From Rhodothermia bacterium (lineage in GTDB: Bacteria > Bacteroidota > Rhodothermia > Balneolales > Natronogracilivirgulaceae), in contig SKUI01000156.1 in assembly GCA_007122185.1 (NCBI GenBank), positions 1 through 9,039 on the forward strand: 9,039 nucleotides of DNA. The letters are read 5' to 3'. Positions 1 to 8,500 of the stretch are shown here, piece after piece. The stretch's first letter is position 1; every line of letters begins with the position of its first letter. The position numbers and the translations under genes are program-made. Below the pieces are notes generated by a model. It did not search any database. It was not told the DNA's origin and was given only the letters and a program-made list of their open reading frames with translations.

Positions 1-4
1 GGAG

Positions 5-92
5 CGGAGAGAGAGGGATTCGAACCCTCGGTACCCGGTTAGGGCACACTCGCTTTCCAGGCGAGCCCGTTCGACCACTCCGGCATCTCTCC
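5..92 (-). tRNA. tRNA-Ser, anticodon GGA
   Basis: This is a complete serine tRNA read on the minus strand that decodes UCC and UCU. The acceptor strands GGAGAGA (forward 86-92) and TCTCTCC (forward 6-12) pair fully, and the discriminator base is G (forward C at 5), as is usual for tRNA-Ser. The D stem is CCG/CGG. The anticodon arm is CTCGC-CTGGAAA-GCGAG (forward 49-65), with anticodon GGA at forward 56-58. The long variable arm (GUGCCC paired with GGGUAC, one G-U pair) is the class II hallmark shared by Ser, Leu and Tyr tRNAs. The T arm GAGGG-TTCGAAT-CCCTC lies at forward 13-29. The three bases after the discriminator are CTC, so CCA is not encoded and must be added by tRNA nucleotidyltransferase. 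It is transcribed away from the two large genes and is not part of their operon. Its terminator would lie left of the window. Confidence 0.97.
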
Positions 93-125
93 GTATCGTG
101 TCAGACCTGGTTGAACAGGGTTGCT

Positions 126-154
126 AATATATGATAATTCACAGGCCCGAGCAA
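126..154 (-). promoter_or_regulatory. sigma-70-type promoter candidate for tRNA-Ser
   Basis: On the minus strand a -35-like TTGCTC (forward 149-154) is followed after exactly 17 bp by a -10-like TATATT (forward 126-131). Transcription would begin near forward 119 and give a 5' leader of about 27 nt before the tRNA at 92. This is the expected distance and orientation for the tRNA gene, and no other gene lies on this strand. The boxes were found by eye, so a chance match in this AT-rich stretch is possible. Confidence 0.5.
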
Positions 155-306
155 CATGAATTGACACATCAGAGACTGCTGGCGGAAGCAGTGCAATGGC
201 TTTGATAGGCCCGTTTTCATTCATCCATCTTCAGAAAAGAGCCAATTGCGATCTGACATCATGAATTACGGAGAATGTTTTCCAACTTCGCATAATAACC
301 GCTATG

Positions 307-333
307 TACCTACCTAATTGCGTAAATACCTAC
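307..333. promoter_or_regulatory. TACCTAC direct repeat, 20-bp period, possible operator
   Basis: TACCTAC occurs at 307-313 and again at 327-333, so the copies start exactly 20 bp apart, close to two helical turns, and present the same face of the DNA. A third related heptamer, TACCTAA, starts at 311 and begins an imperfect palindrome, TAC-N8-GTA (311-324, TACCTAATTGCGTA). Tandem TAC-type half-sites in phase with the helix are typical of response-regulator or LuxR/NarL-type binding sites. The element lies just upstream of the gene 1 promoter candidate, where an activator would bind. The repeat is directly visible; its function is inferred. Confidence 0.35.
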
Positions 334-358
334 GATTATAGACTTATAAAAAAATATG

Positions 359-387
359 TTGCAAAAAACAAAACTGTGACATACATT
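359..387 (+). promoter_or_regulatory. Promoter candidate for the two-gene operon
   Basis: TTGCAA (359-364) and TACATT (382-387) are separated by 17 bp and each matches four of six sigma-70 consensus bases. The same stretch also resembles the Bacteroidota primary-sigma promoter: TTG upstream, then TACATTTTG at 382-390 against the TAnnTTTG consensus with one extra T. Transcription would start near 394 and give a leader of about 45 nt before the TTG start at 440. An alternative TATGAT at 393-398 has no well-spaced -35 box. This is a plausible assignment only. Confidence 0.35.
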
Positions 388-426
388 TTGGCTATGATAC
401 GGTAGTAAGCAGGGCGTAAGAAATTC

Positions 427-459
427 ATGAACAATTATTTTGGATCGTCCCCTACTTAA
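427..459 (+). other. Ten-codon ATG reading frame overlapping the start of gene 1
   Basis: ATG at 427 opens a frame of ten codons (MNNYFGSSPT) that ends with TAA at 457-459. It overlaps the proposed TTG start of gene 1 at 440 in another frame. A weak purine-rich stretch, AGGG at 411-414, lies 12 nt before this ATG, whereas nothing resembling a ribosome site lies close to 440. It could be a leader peptide coupling translation into gene 1, the true gene 1 start with a base error between 430 and 457, or chance. There is no independent evidence that it is translated. Confidence 0.2.
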
Positions 460-3400
460 TATTCGAAATATCCGACTCAGACTTGCACGCCTGGGGATTG
501 GAAAACACAGCCCTGCAGAAATCCTCAATTTTGATGCCAATCTTCATCTGAGCCGCCGCGACATGCTGGCAATGATGGCTTTGATCGGGTCCATTCCGTT
601 GCTGCGATCTATTGGAACAACATGGCTGGGAAGCATCCGAATGGAGAGATCGAGGGGGAAAGTCGCTTTTCATTTCAGAGGAAAAGAGCGTTGGGAGGTC
701 GATGAAAAGAAATTCTCCGGCAAACCCAGACTTACCATCGACCGCCACAGCACGGAAATCGTTATCAGGCTTGCAGGAGCATTCTATTCGGGAACACTCA
801 TTCCAGCCAATTTCACATGTCGGCTGCGGCCAACGCTGCGCGGCTGGAAAATGGCCATGAAAACTCAGACCGGTATCAACACCTCCGTCTCTTTTGAACG
901 CTGGTTGCTGGGTTTGAGTCGATTGACCGGCACACTTCCAAATGAAATCGAGACCACTCATCCAGCCAATCCTTTCCAGGCCAGGTTGCCGTCCGGAACC
1001 ATCCACTCACTCACAGCCGGATGGATTCATGATTTTGCAAATGGGAACAAGTTACCTGCATCGCTGTCCGGATCAGGATTCCTGTCAAATGGAATAACCA
1101 TCAGACCACCTCCGGATCACGCACATTCGCTGTTTCTGAGACCACCACTGCGCCGCTCCATTTTATCGATCAACACATCTGAGGCCCATCTCAGCATCCA
1201 GTCCATCCCATCAAGAGGAAAGCAGGGATTTTCGATTGCAAAAACAAGATTTGGTCAGCTGACAGTGGAGCTTGGCGAAAACAGCAGGAATAAGCATAGA
1301 ACTGCCGTTCTCGCGAAAGCTGACCTTAGTGACAAGCCCCTGCGAATCCATCCTTCACCAGACCTGAAAAACGCATCGGGATCCGCTCTGTATCTCACAG
1401 CCCGACGTCTGACCTATGCAGTGGAATTCAATGAAAAGGGTAATCACGAGCTGGTATTGGCATCAGCCGCCGAACAGGTTCACTGGTCCTATTCCGGCGA
1501 CCAGGGAATGATGCTTGGTTGCAGTGGCTATGGCGACGACATGGAATTTGAAATTCGCAACGGCGAACTCGTGCGCACTAACTGCAAGGCACAACTGCTT
1601 GGCCTGATGCTGCCACCATCAGGCAACCGGGTGATTACCCAACCGGTATACCTTCCTGAGTCTGTCCCGATTACAATCGCCTTTGACGAAACCCGGAAAA
1701 TGGGCAGCAGCTCACCGGCGAGCAACGAAATCAGGATTTCAGCGCTCGGGAAAAAACCGCCGGCTTTGCTGTTGAACGATCCAATCGTTGAATTGATCCG
1801 TCCGGATGATCTGATGGTGCAGCGTTTTCAATTTGTCAACATGCAATTCCGCGGTGAGGGCAACGAACGGGTCCTCGCCCCCTCCTCGGGCACACCGTAC
1901 ATGATCGTCTGGCATCAGCCGCAGAATATCGGTGAGGAGGCGTTTTACGAAACGGCCCCCAATCTGGACCTGAAAGAGGCCAACCCCGACGATCCTGACA
2001 ATCTTCCCGGAACCCAAAAAAAAGCACTGGATCCGCCTCCGGTACACGCTCGCTATTCCGGGCCAAGCCGTGTGGTCTACAAAGTACCACCGGGAACAAC
2101 CATACCTTACCGTCTTGAAGACCTGCTTGAAGCCTGTGGCACGTTCGAGATGAATGTGGCGCCAACGGCCATGCCGCCACCTGTTGAAGAAATCGGGATC
2201 GGGGTGATAGGCACCATCACAACTCCACAAGGTATGCACACGGTTCGGGAAATTTCCGATCCGCAGCGTCTGGGGCGGCAGCCCAGGGAGACGGATTATG
2301 ACTTTGTCCACCGAAGGACCGAAAACCCGGCGATGAGAGGGGCTATAAGTGCAAGTGAAGACCTGAAGACCGTACCTCCCCCGGAACAGCAGCGTGTCGG
2401 GGTGGAGCAGCTCATCCGGGCCCAGCGTGATTTCAGTTTGTCGCAGCACTCCCTTGTTACTTCTGAATTCATACAACAGTCGGTTCATCCCGGCGATATC
2501 GTTTCCTATATTCCGCCCTTGCCGTCACCGCCGGGACCGAACGAAACCGCCATAGAGGCCCCCTACCGGCTGATTGTTTCTCCAAACCGGTTCAACGGAT
2601 GGGCACACCGCAATGATCCGGTCCAATCGGATAAAACCGGTCTCATCGAGTTATGGCACACTCGACTGGGAATGCGCCGCACAGACGGTTCGGTGGATGA
2701 GCGCCGGCGATGGGGGCGAACACTGCGGGCCATCTGGTATACCGATCCTCTGGATGATTCTTTCAAGAGCTTTTCCCAAAGCAACCTGGTACATCAGCAC
2801 AATCCGTTCCGGATGTCGCTTGACTGGTTTGACCGACACAATCTGGTACATCTGACGTCAAACTTCCGTCTCAACAATCCGAACGGCGGCAGGTACATCC
2901 CCCGGCCAGTTGATGCAAACCGTTTCATGCTCAGCTCCCTGGGTGCGTGGATGAATGTCCGCGGGTCCTGGGAAATACTCCCGGACAACCTGTCTGTCGA
3001 AGAATGGCTGCACCAGGGAACCATGGGGCGCGACCATTATGTAAAAGTCGTCTATGCTGGAAATCTATTTCCGTTCGGGCACCGGGCGTCACTGGTGAAA
3101 ATAACGGAAAGAAAATTCGAGCCGCATCCAACAGAACCCTCATTGAAAGTGGCTTATTTGCGTCAGCGCATGTTCATCATTGTGCGTGAACCTCTGATCA
3201 TCCAGGCAATTGCCAGTTCATCCGACGACCGCAAGATGCCGTTTAAAAGCGTGGAGATCACAACGCGTTCCACCCCGATGCTTGACGATCCCGGCAACAC
3301 CGACTACGGAAACCGCAAGCAATCCCTTTTCTGGCCGCAGGTTGGGAGAAAGGACTTTCTTTTCAATCTGAGGATGGAGGATGTTGAAGGCGGCCTTCAT

Positions 3401-5530
3401 GAAGTGACCATGCCCCTGGCTTTTGTGGGAAAAGAGATACTCGACAAGGAAGCCGCAAACGATTCCACCCCGTTGGATCAGCTGATCAGTGATTTCAATT
3501 CCGGTCCCGTCGAAAATCGGCGAAAAAGGCCCTTCGGCGGACAGATGGTTGCGTTTGCACCTGCAACCATTCCCGGAGATACGGCTTTCGAAACGGACAG
3601 TGTGGAAATCAATGCTGTGGGTAAAAACCACTTTCCGTTCTTCATTCCCGTATTGAATGAGGCGTATTTGGAAGCCCCGGCGATTTCACAGCTTACCGGT
3701 AATGCGCTTGCCCGCGTCAGATACCATCCCATCTACCTGGCGAACGGATTTACTGCCGGGTCAAATAGTGCCAATGCCGGTGAAGTATTCCTTGAGCTGC
3801 CGGATCTGCAGGAATTCAATGTTGAGGGACAGGGTGAGAAATCAGGCGGACTGGTTCAGCCGAACATGAAAATATCTGCTTTCTCGCGAAAGGCAGGGAC
3901 CGTTGGAGGTGATGCCGATACTTTCGCCGGCGGCGATTTTGATCCGGTTAAATATTTTGGCGGTGATGACTCCATGCCGGACATGAAGAGTGTTTTTTCG
4001 CCGAAATTGTTTGGTGTCATAGATTTGTGGAATATCCTGGAGGCAGTCGGGCTGGATCTGCCCGGAAAAGCACCTCGTTTTGTAACCGAAGCACTGAATG
4101 TCGTAGAAAAACTGATAAACGACACGGGACGGCTTAAGAAAATGGCCAATGAACTTCCCGCGGCATCCCTGTCCGCTCTGAATAACGTTCGCACGGAAGT
4201 TGACAGCGTACTGGACAGTTTCCAGGCGGCCATAAGCGATCCGGGTTCTTTCTCAGCCAGTACCATTCAGAATCATCTCTCGAATCTGGACAACCATCTG
4301 GCATCACTGGAAACACAGCTTGCGGGCGTTTCGGGGATTCAGGAAAGTCTTCGTCGCGAGGCACTGTACATGGTTGCTTCAGTGCGGCATGTGATTGACG
4401 TCCCGGCAAAGATTACGGCACTCCTCGAAGAGGTGCAGAATTTCATCCAGGCCATTGAAATGGCCCGTGAGATGCGCGTGCGGCTCGAGTGGAAGCCTGA
4501 CATCAAACAATGGCCGCAAAGCAATCCGATATTCATCCCCTCCATACAGGGTGTTGGAAAGGGCTCCTTTGTACTTGCCGTTGAACTGAACGCCAGTCAG
4601 GGAAGCAGCAACGGATCGGGTGGACAGTCATTCGAAGTGCTCTGCTGCCTCGACACCTTTACCATTGACCTGATCGGATCAAAGCCGTTTGTGAAAGTCT
4701 ATTTCAACAAAATGGCTTTTTCAGTACGTACCGGAAAAAAACCGGCCATCGACATTGACTTCAGGGGCCTGGAGTTTGCCGGTCCGCTTGCTTTTGTGGA
4801 ACGGCTGCGGGCTCTTATCCCGCTCGACGGTTTCAGCGACCCACCCTACGTGAATGTGGATACCGGTGGTATTGAAGCCGGTTTTACATTCGAGATACCG
4901 TCTGTGGGGTTGGGCGTTATCACCCTTCAAAATGTCGTACTGGGTGCAAAGACCATTATACCGTTCATTGGCGAACCGCTCAGTATCGGATTCCATTTCA
5001 ATACACGTGAAGCACCCTGTACACTGACCGTTTTGGGGATCGGAGGCGGTGCTTTTGTCGGTATTGCCGTGAATATGCAGGGACTGCAGACTGTGGAGGC
5101 CTCCCTTGAATTTGGAGGATCCGTGGCATTCAATGTGGCCGTGGCCAGTGGCGGCGTGCATATTATGGCTGGCATCTATTTTAAAATGGAAAAGACAGGT
5201 GAGGTGACCGAGGTCACACTGGCGGGTTACCTTCGCCTTGGCGGCAATGTGAGTGTTCTGGCACTGATCACGATTTCGATTGAAATGCGGATGGAGCTCG
5301 CGTATGTCGCATCAGGAGGAACAGGCAAAGTCGTCGGCAAGGCCTCGCTGGAAGTAAAGGTAAAAGTCCTGTTCTTTTCCGCCGGCGTCGTCATCACTGT
5401 TGAGCGGAAATTTGCCGGATCAAATAATGACCCGACCTTCCTTGATGCCATGGGGTATCCCTACATGGATCCCGTACTGCTTGAGGATGTGGATCCATGG
5501 GAACAGTACTGCAATGCATTTTCAGATTAA
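440..5530 (+). CDS. Giant protein of unrecognised function with Tat-like N-terminus and Gly-rich beta C-terminal module
   Basis: This is a 1696-residue frame without interruption. I cannot assign a function, and I see no Walker, protease, glycosidase or metal-binding signature. The start is uncertain. A TGA at 428-430 closes the frame upstream, TTG at 440 is the first standard start codon, and the first in-frame ATG (563) would cut through the SRRDML motif at residues 38-43. That motif and the hydrophobic LAMMALIGSIPLL that follows resemble a twin-arginine export signal with an unusually long leading region and no clear AxA cleavage site. Residues about 60-1180 are mostly alternating polar/hydrophobic, beta-rich sequence with Pro-rich loops. 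Motifs include YRLIVSPN (709-716), ELWHTRLG (737-744) and LFPFGHRASLVKITERKF (876-893). Residues about 1180-1350 are predominantly helical. A Ser/Gly linker (1385-1396) sits within the C-terminal all-beta module (about 1352-1696), which includes VASGGVHIMAGIYF (1568-1581) and ends DPWEQYCNAFSD. It is probably co-transcribed with the gene 20 bp downstream. A large exported or surface-structure component is the best guess. Confidence 0.9.
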   Translation: MDRPLLNIRNIRLRLARLGIGKHSPAEILNFDANLHLSRRDMLAMMALIGSIPLLRSIGTTWLGSIRMERSRGKVAFHFRGKERWEVDEKKFSGKPRLTIDRHSTEIVIRLAGAFYSGTLIPANFTCRLRPTLRGWKMAMKTQTGINTSVSFERWLLGLSRLTGTLPNEIETTHPANPFQARLPSGTIHSLTAGWIHDFANGNKLPASLSGSGFLSNGITIRPPPDHAHSLFLRPPLRRSILSINTSEAHLSIQSIPSRGKQGFSIAKTRFGQLTVELGENSRNKHRTAVLAKADLSDKPLRIHPSPDLKNASGSALYLTARRLTYAVEFNEKGNHELVLASAAEQVHWSYSGDQGMMLGCSGYGDDMEFEIRNGELVRTNCKAQLLGLMLPPSGNRVITQPVYLPESVPITIAFDETRKMGSSSPASNEIRISALGKKPPALLLNDPIVELIRPDDLMVQRFQFVNMQFRGEGNERVLAPSSGTPYMIVWHQPQNIGEEAFYETAPNLDLKEANPDDPDNLPGTQKKALDPPPVHARYSGPSRVVYKVPPGTTIPYRLEDLLEACGTFEMNVAPTAMPPPVEEIGIGVIGTITTPQGMHTVREISDPQRLGRQPRETDYDFVHRRTENPAMRGAISASEDLKTVPPPEQQRVGVEQLIRAQRDFSLSQHSLVTSEFIQQSVHPGDIVSYIPPLPSPPGPNETAIEAPYRLIVSPNRFNGWAHRNDPVQSDKTGLIELWHTRLGMRRTDGSVDERRRWGRTLRAIWYTDPLDDSFKSFSQSNLVHQHNPFRMSLDWFDRHNLVHLTSNFRLNNPNGGRYIPRPVDANRFMLSSLGAWMNVRGSWEILPDNLSVEEWLHQGTMGRDHYVKVVYAGNLFPFGHRASLVKITERKFEPHPTEPSLKVAYLRQRMFIIVREPLIIQAIASSSDDRKMPFKSVEITTRSTPMLDDPGNTDYGNRKQSLFWPQVGRKDFLFNLRMEDVEGGLHEVTMPLAFVGKEILDKEAANDSTPLDQLISDFNSGPVENRRKRPFGGQMVAFAPATIPGDTAFETDSVEINAVGKNHFPFFIPVLNEAYLEAPAISQLTGNALARVRYHPIYLANGFTAGSNSANAGEVFLELPDLQEFNVEGQGEKSGGLVQPNMKISAFSRKAGTVGGDADTFAGGDFDPVKYFGGDDSMPDMKSVFSPKLFGVIDLWNILEAVGLDLPGKAPRFVTEALNVVEKLINDTGRLKKMANELPAASLSALNNVRTEVDSVLDSFQAAISDPGSFSASTIQNHLSNLDNHLASLETQLAGVSGIQESLRREALYMVASVRHVIDVPAKITALLEEVQNFIQAIEMAREMRVRLEWKPDIKQWPQSNPIFIPSIQGVGKGSFVLAVELNASQGSSNGSGGQSFEVLCCLDTFTIDLIGSKPFVKVYFNKMAFSVRTGKKPAIDIDFRGLEFAGPLAFVERLRALIPLDGFSDPPYVNVDTGGIEAGFTFEIPSVGLGVITLQNVVLGAKTIIPFIGEPLSIGFHFNTREAPCTLTVLGIGGGAFVGIAVNMQGLQTVEASLEFGGSVAFNVAVASGGVHIMAGIYFKMEKTGEVTEVTLAGYLRLGGNVSVLALITISIEMRMELAYVASGGTGKVVGKASLEVKVKVLFFSAGVVITVERKFAGSNNDPTFLDAMGYPYMDPVLLEDVDPWEQYCNAFSD
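551..604 (+). other. Twin-arginine-like export signal within gene 1 (residues 38-55)
   Basis: The encoded segment SRRDML (residues 38-43) followed by LAMMALIGSIPLL fits the Tat pattern S/T-R-R-x-F-L plus a moderately hydrophobic stretch, with Met replacing the usual Phe. Against it, about 37 residues precede the motif, the next residues (RSIGTTWLG) lack an obvious signal-peptidase site, and Arg56 follows the hydrophobic core directly. It could serve as an uncleaved anchor or be a chance match. If real, the protein would be folded in the cytoplasm before export. Confidence 0.35.
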
Positions 5531-5539
5531 GATAATCAT

Positions 5540-5543
5540 GGAG
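5540..5543 (+). promoter_or_regulatory. GGAG ribosome binding site deciding the TTG start of gene 2
   Basis: GGAG lies 7 nt before the TTG at 5551, which is ideal Shine-Dalgarno spacing, and it supports that codon as the start over the next in-frame ATG (5773, residue 75). The site is embedded in a tiny ATG-GAG-TAG frame (5538-5546) located just after the gene 1 stop codon. Confidence 0.65.
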
Positions 5544-5550
5544 TAGCGTT

Positions 5551-8500
5551 TTGCCATCACAACGGTTCATAGTCACTGCCTTGCCCAAAACACCAGAGAA
5601 GTGGTCTTCTGATGATGGATTCCACATCTCGGCACACTTTGCTCCCAGGCTGAGCAACGGAACATCACTCGGTCAGTTTACAGGTTTTACTGCCGGCGGG
5701 ATTTCCTGGCCTGAAACGGTTTCAAACCTGGCTTTTTCAGTTGACCTGAACGGTACATCTCACGAGGCAGAGATGACGGTCAAACCCGACGCTGAACTCT
5801 GGAACCGTTTGTTCAATGACGCGACACCCGTTTTTTCCCACCAGTTTTCTGATAAAAAAAACCTCAGGCTTCGTTCTTTTCCCCTGCCGGAACTGTATCG
5901 TTCACTCAAAGAGCTTTATGAGTTTACCGCGGAAGAGTCACCGGAAGAATTCATACCGGTCCGCCATCATCATTTTCCCCGAAGAGAATTCGATTCACGG
6001 TCATCCAGTTTGCTGGACCGACTGGTATCCAGCGCAGGTGTTCTGGCAGATGATGAAAGCTACAAACGTATAGAAGGATACGTGACAGAGTTGATCTCGG
6101 ATCCACAAGCGCCTTACCTCACTTCTGCAAAAATCAATCAGGCTGCCAGTGCACTGAATGTAAGCCCGCTTGCCATCCAGTTCCACCTGATGCAGCGTTT
6201 CTACAAACGTCCGCGTCTCGACCCTTCGCCGCCTCCCAAACTTCCTGAAATTGATTTTCATGGCATGCTGGGTATTCTGAGTGACTACCCGGTCCTTCTT
6301 CGCATGCTTGGACTGGTGATTGATCTGAAAATAACCCCGCAAGCCGCCCCTCCCGCAAATGGGTATGTGGCTGTCAACGTCATCGGCAACCTTGGCGGAC
6401 AGGTAACATCCATGAGGACCCGGTACGAGTATGATGCAACTGCCGCACTGTTTACATGCAGGGGAAGGGATGGCGATACCGCCGATGTGCGCAATGGGCG
6501 TCTGCGGCTGGATGTAACCGATCGCTATCAACTGATACAGGTGGATGCTGACAGTCTGGCGATGAAAACCTCGAGCATGATCGGGAATTTATGGCTGCGC
6601 AACAACCGGCATGTGGGCAGGAATTATGCTTCCCCGCAATCTGAAAGCCTGCCTTCCCTTCGCACCGCCGGGCTGGCCGTGATCAAGCCCTGGAATGTAG
6701 AGGTGATACACAAGGCATTTCTGACGGCATTCACCCTGAACACGCAGTTTGTTGCCAACCAGCCCCAGCAAGCCTTTCAGCAGCTGCGTTTCGAAGATGT
6801 GCTGCAAGGCTATGCCGTCGATATTTATGATGAAGAACGCAATAACTGGTATTCATTATGCCGAAGGAAGGGAAGGTACCGGATCGGGGATCCCTCCGTT
6901 GATGTAGTTGCAGATGATGAGGGATTTGTGGCCGATTCGGTCATCACCAAAAATGCCGACGGGTTGGAAGATGACCTCTATGTTCACGATGCCGTATTCC
7001 AATGGGACGGCTGGAGTCTGGTAACCGAAAAGCCGGGTAATACGATCATTCCCGAAGAGGTATCGGATGATGCCGAACCGGGAGCATTGAAGCACGGATA
7101 CGAACGAACGGGGCGGGTAAAAAAGAGTCCGCCACCTGATTTCCCAATGGTGACATCTTTCATACCTCAGCCGGGTTCGCTCCCGAAACTCAGGTATGGT
7201 CGCAAATACCGTATCCGGGCCAGAGCTGTTGATATTGCAGGAAATGTGATCCCGCTGCGATCGGAGTCAGGGGATACGTCACATTCGTCTAATCCGGTAG
7301 TTTTCGGCCGCTTTGAACCCGTTCTGCCTCCGGCAATTATTCTGAGAACCCGTCTGACGGAAGGCGAATCCACAGAAAGAATGGTGATCCGCAGCAATTT
7401 TGATCTTTCTGCCGAAGAGTACAGCAACGACGCGAATGTTCAGCAGGCCATCTCCTCATACGGACATGTGTACCTCCCCGACAACCAGCGGCATATCGCA
7501 CCGGCCAAGACTGCTCAGTTCACCGCAGAAATGCATGGCGAATTCGACGAGGCCATCGTAAAAGGTCAGAACATCAAATCATGGTTCCATGTCGCTGTCA
7601 AAGAGCAGGGATCGTTCAACGATACCATGATCATAGATACACAGACCGGACAGGCTACCATACCTGTGCAGGGACAGGAGCTTGTCACCCCTTCCAATCT
7701 ACCCCCTGGTGTACAGCCGGTTCAAAATCTGGAAGATCTCGGACCGGGTGATACGCTGGCGCCCGGACAATATGTTGTACATAATACCAATCAGGTGCGT
7801 CTACCCTACCTGCCTGATCCGCTTGCCGGGACAGTTGCCCTCCGCGGATTGCCAGGATCAGCTGGCAACGCTGTATATGTCTCCTTCAATCTGGATTTCC
7901 CTGATGCAGAACCCTTCCGTATCATCATAACAGAAGGTGCCGATGCGCCGGAATTCAATATAAATGATCCTGTTTACGGACCACGTGTGCTCCGGGTTCA
8001 TCTTAAAAAAGCCGAAATTGTCAAAGTACAATTGAGTGCAACACTTCGTGAAGAGGAGCTGTCCCTTATGGGGCTTTGGCACTGGCTTATTGAAAAAGGA
8101 ATCGGAAGCAGCAAGTTATCTGAACTGCAGGGACTTATCATAAGGGGCCGGCACTGGATGTTCACACCATCGCGGGAACTGGTATTGGTCCATGCCGTTC
8201 AGCAACCGCTTGAAGAAGCCAGATTCAACCAGATCAAAGCTGCAAAACAACACATCGGTGATACCTTTGCGCAGTTGGCGGGCAATATCAGGTTTCATTG
8301 CAAAAGCACGGGAAGACTTGACTTTTTGGCAGCATGGGAAGAGCCTTTTGATGACCCATCACGTCCAAAACCTCAGGATGGCATTGATGGAAGAGAGAGC
8401 ATACATATGGAAGGGCGGGTGCTTGAAATGCCCATAGAACCTTTTTACAAGGAGCTTGATACGCTCGCATTTCCCGTAAAACCGGATGTACTGCCCGAAT

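Larger units (their letters stand above)
93..439. other. Divergent intergenic region between tRNA-Ser and gene 1
   Basis: This is about 347 bp without a convincing gene. It becomes clearly AT-rich towards gene 1 (about 300-440), as expected for a promoter region. It holds the tRNA promoter candidate (126-154), the TACCTAC direct repeat (307-333) and a rightward promoter candidate (359-387). A small perfect hairpin, ACTGCT-GGCGGA-AGCAGT at 175-192, has no following T tract on either strand. I see no conserved riboswitch fold, no second RNA gene and no terminator. Short minus-strand frames here run over the tRNA or into gene 1 and show no protein-like sequence. Confidence 0.7.

Noticed and set aside
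5..92. tRNA-Ser as the integration site of an island carrying the giant operon
   Set aside because: The operon lies on the 5' side of the tRNA, whereas most integrases use the 3' end. No integrase and no direct repeat of the tRNA end is visible in the window.
175..192. Hairpin ACTGCT-GGCGGA-AGCAGT as a terminator or small RNA
   Set aside because: The stem is only six pairs and no T tract follows on either strand. There is no gene end nearby that needs a terminator.
39..224. Minus-strand frame of 61 codons across the tRNA
   Set aside because: It runs through the tRNA-Ser gene, and its C-terminal sequence is just the translated tRNA.
452..1006. Minus-strand frame of 184 codons antisense to gene 1
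   Set aside because: It is fully antisense to the well-supported plus-strand gene. The composition is unlike a folded protein (Cys, Gln and Ser-rich), and no ribosome site or neighbour supports it.
1739..2488. Minus-strand frame of 249 codons antisense to gene 1
   Set aside because: This is a long shadow frame that follows the codon bias of the opposite strand. It is rich in Arg, His and Cys, with no recognisable domain.
4731..4745. CCGG-A7-CCGG as a palindromic or slippery element
   Set aside because: It reads simply as Gly-Lys-Lys-Pro in frame. The flanking CCGG copies are short and the A7 phase is not a frameshift heptamer of interest.
5531..5550. Terminator or promoter between gene 1 and gene 2
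   Set aside because: The 20-bp gap has no inverted repeat, T tract or -10/-35 pair. It contains only the ribosome site, so the genes are taken as one operon.
5816..6073. Plus-strand frame of 85 codons inside gene 2
   Set aside because: It is an alternative frame within the continuous 1163-codon gene 2 and is rich in Ser, Lys, Phe and Arg from the shifted reading. It was considered as a +1 frameshift product, but nothing supports it.
6001..6531. Minus-strand frame of 176 codons antisense to gene 2
   Set aside because: It lies entirely opposite gene 2, has no promoter or ribosome site, and its sequence shows no protein-family character.
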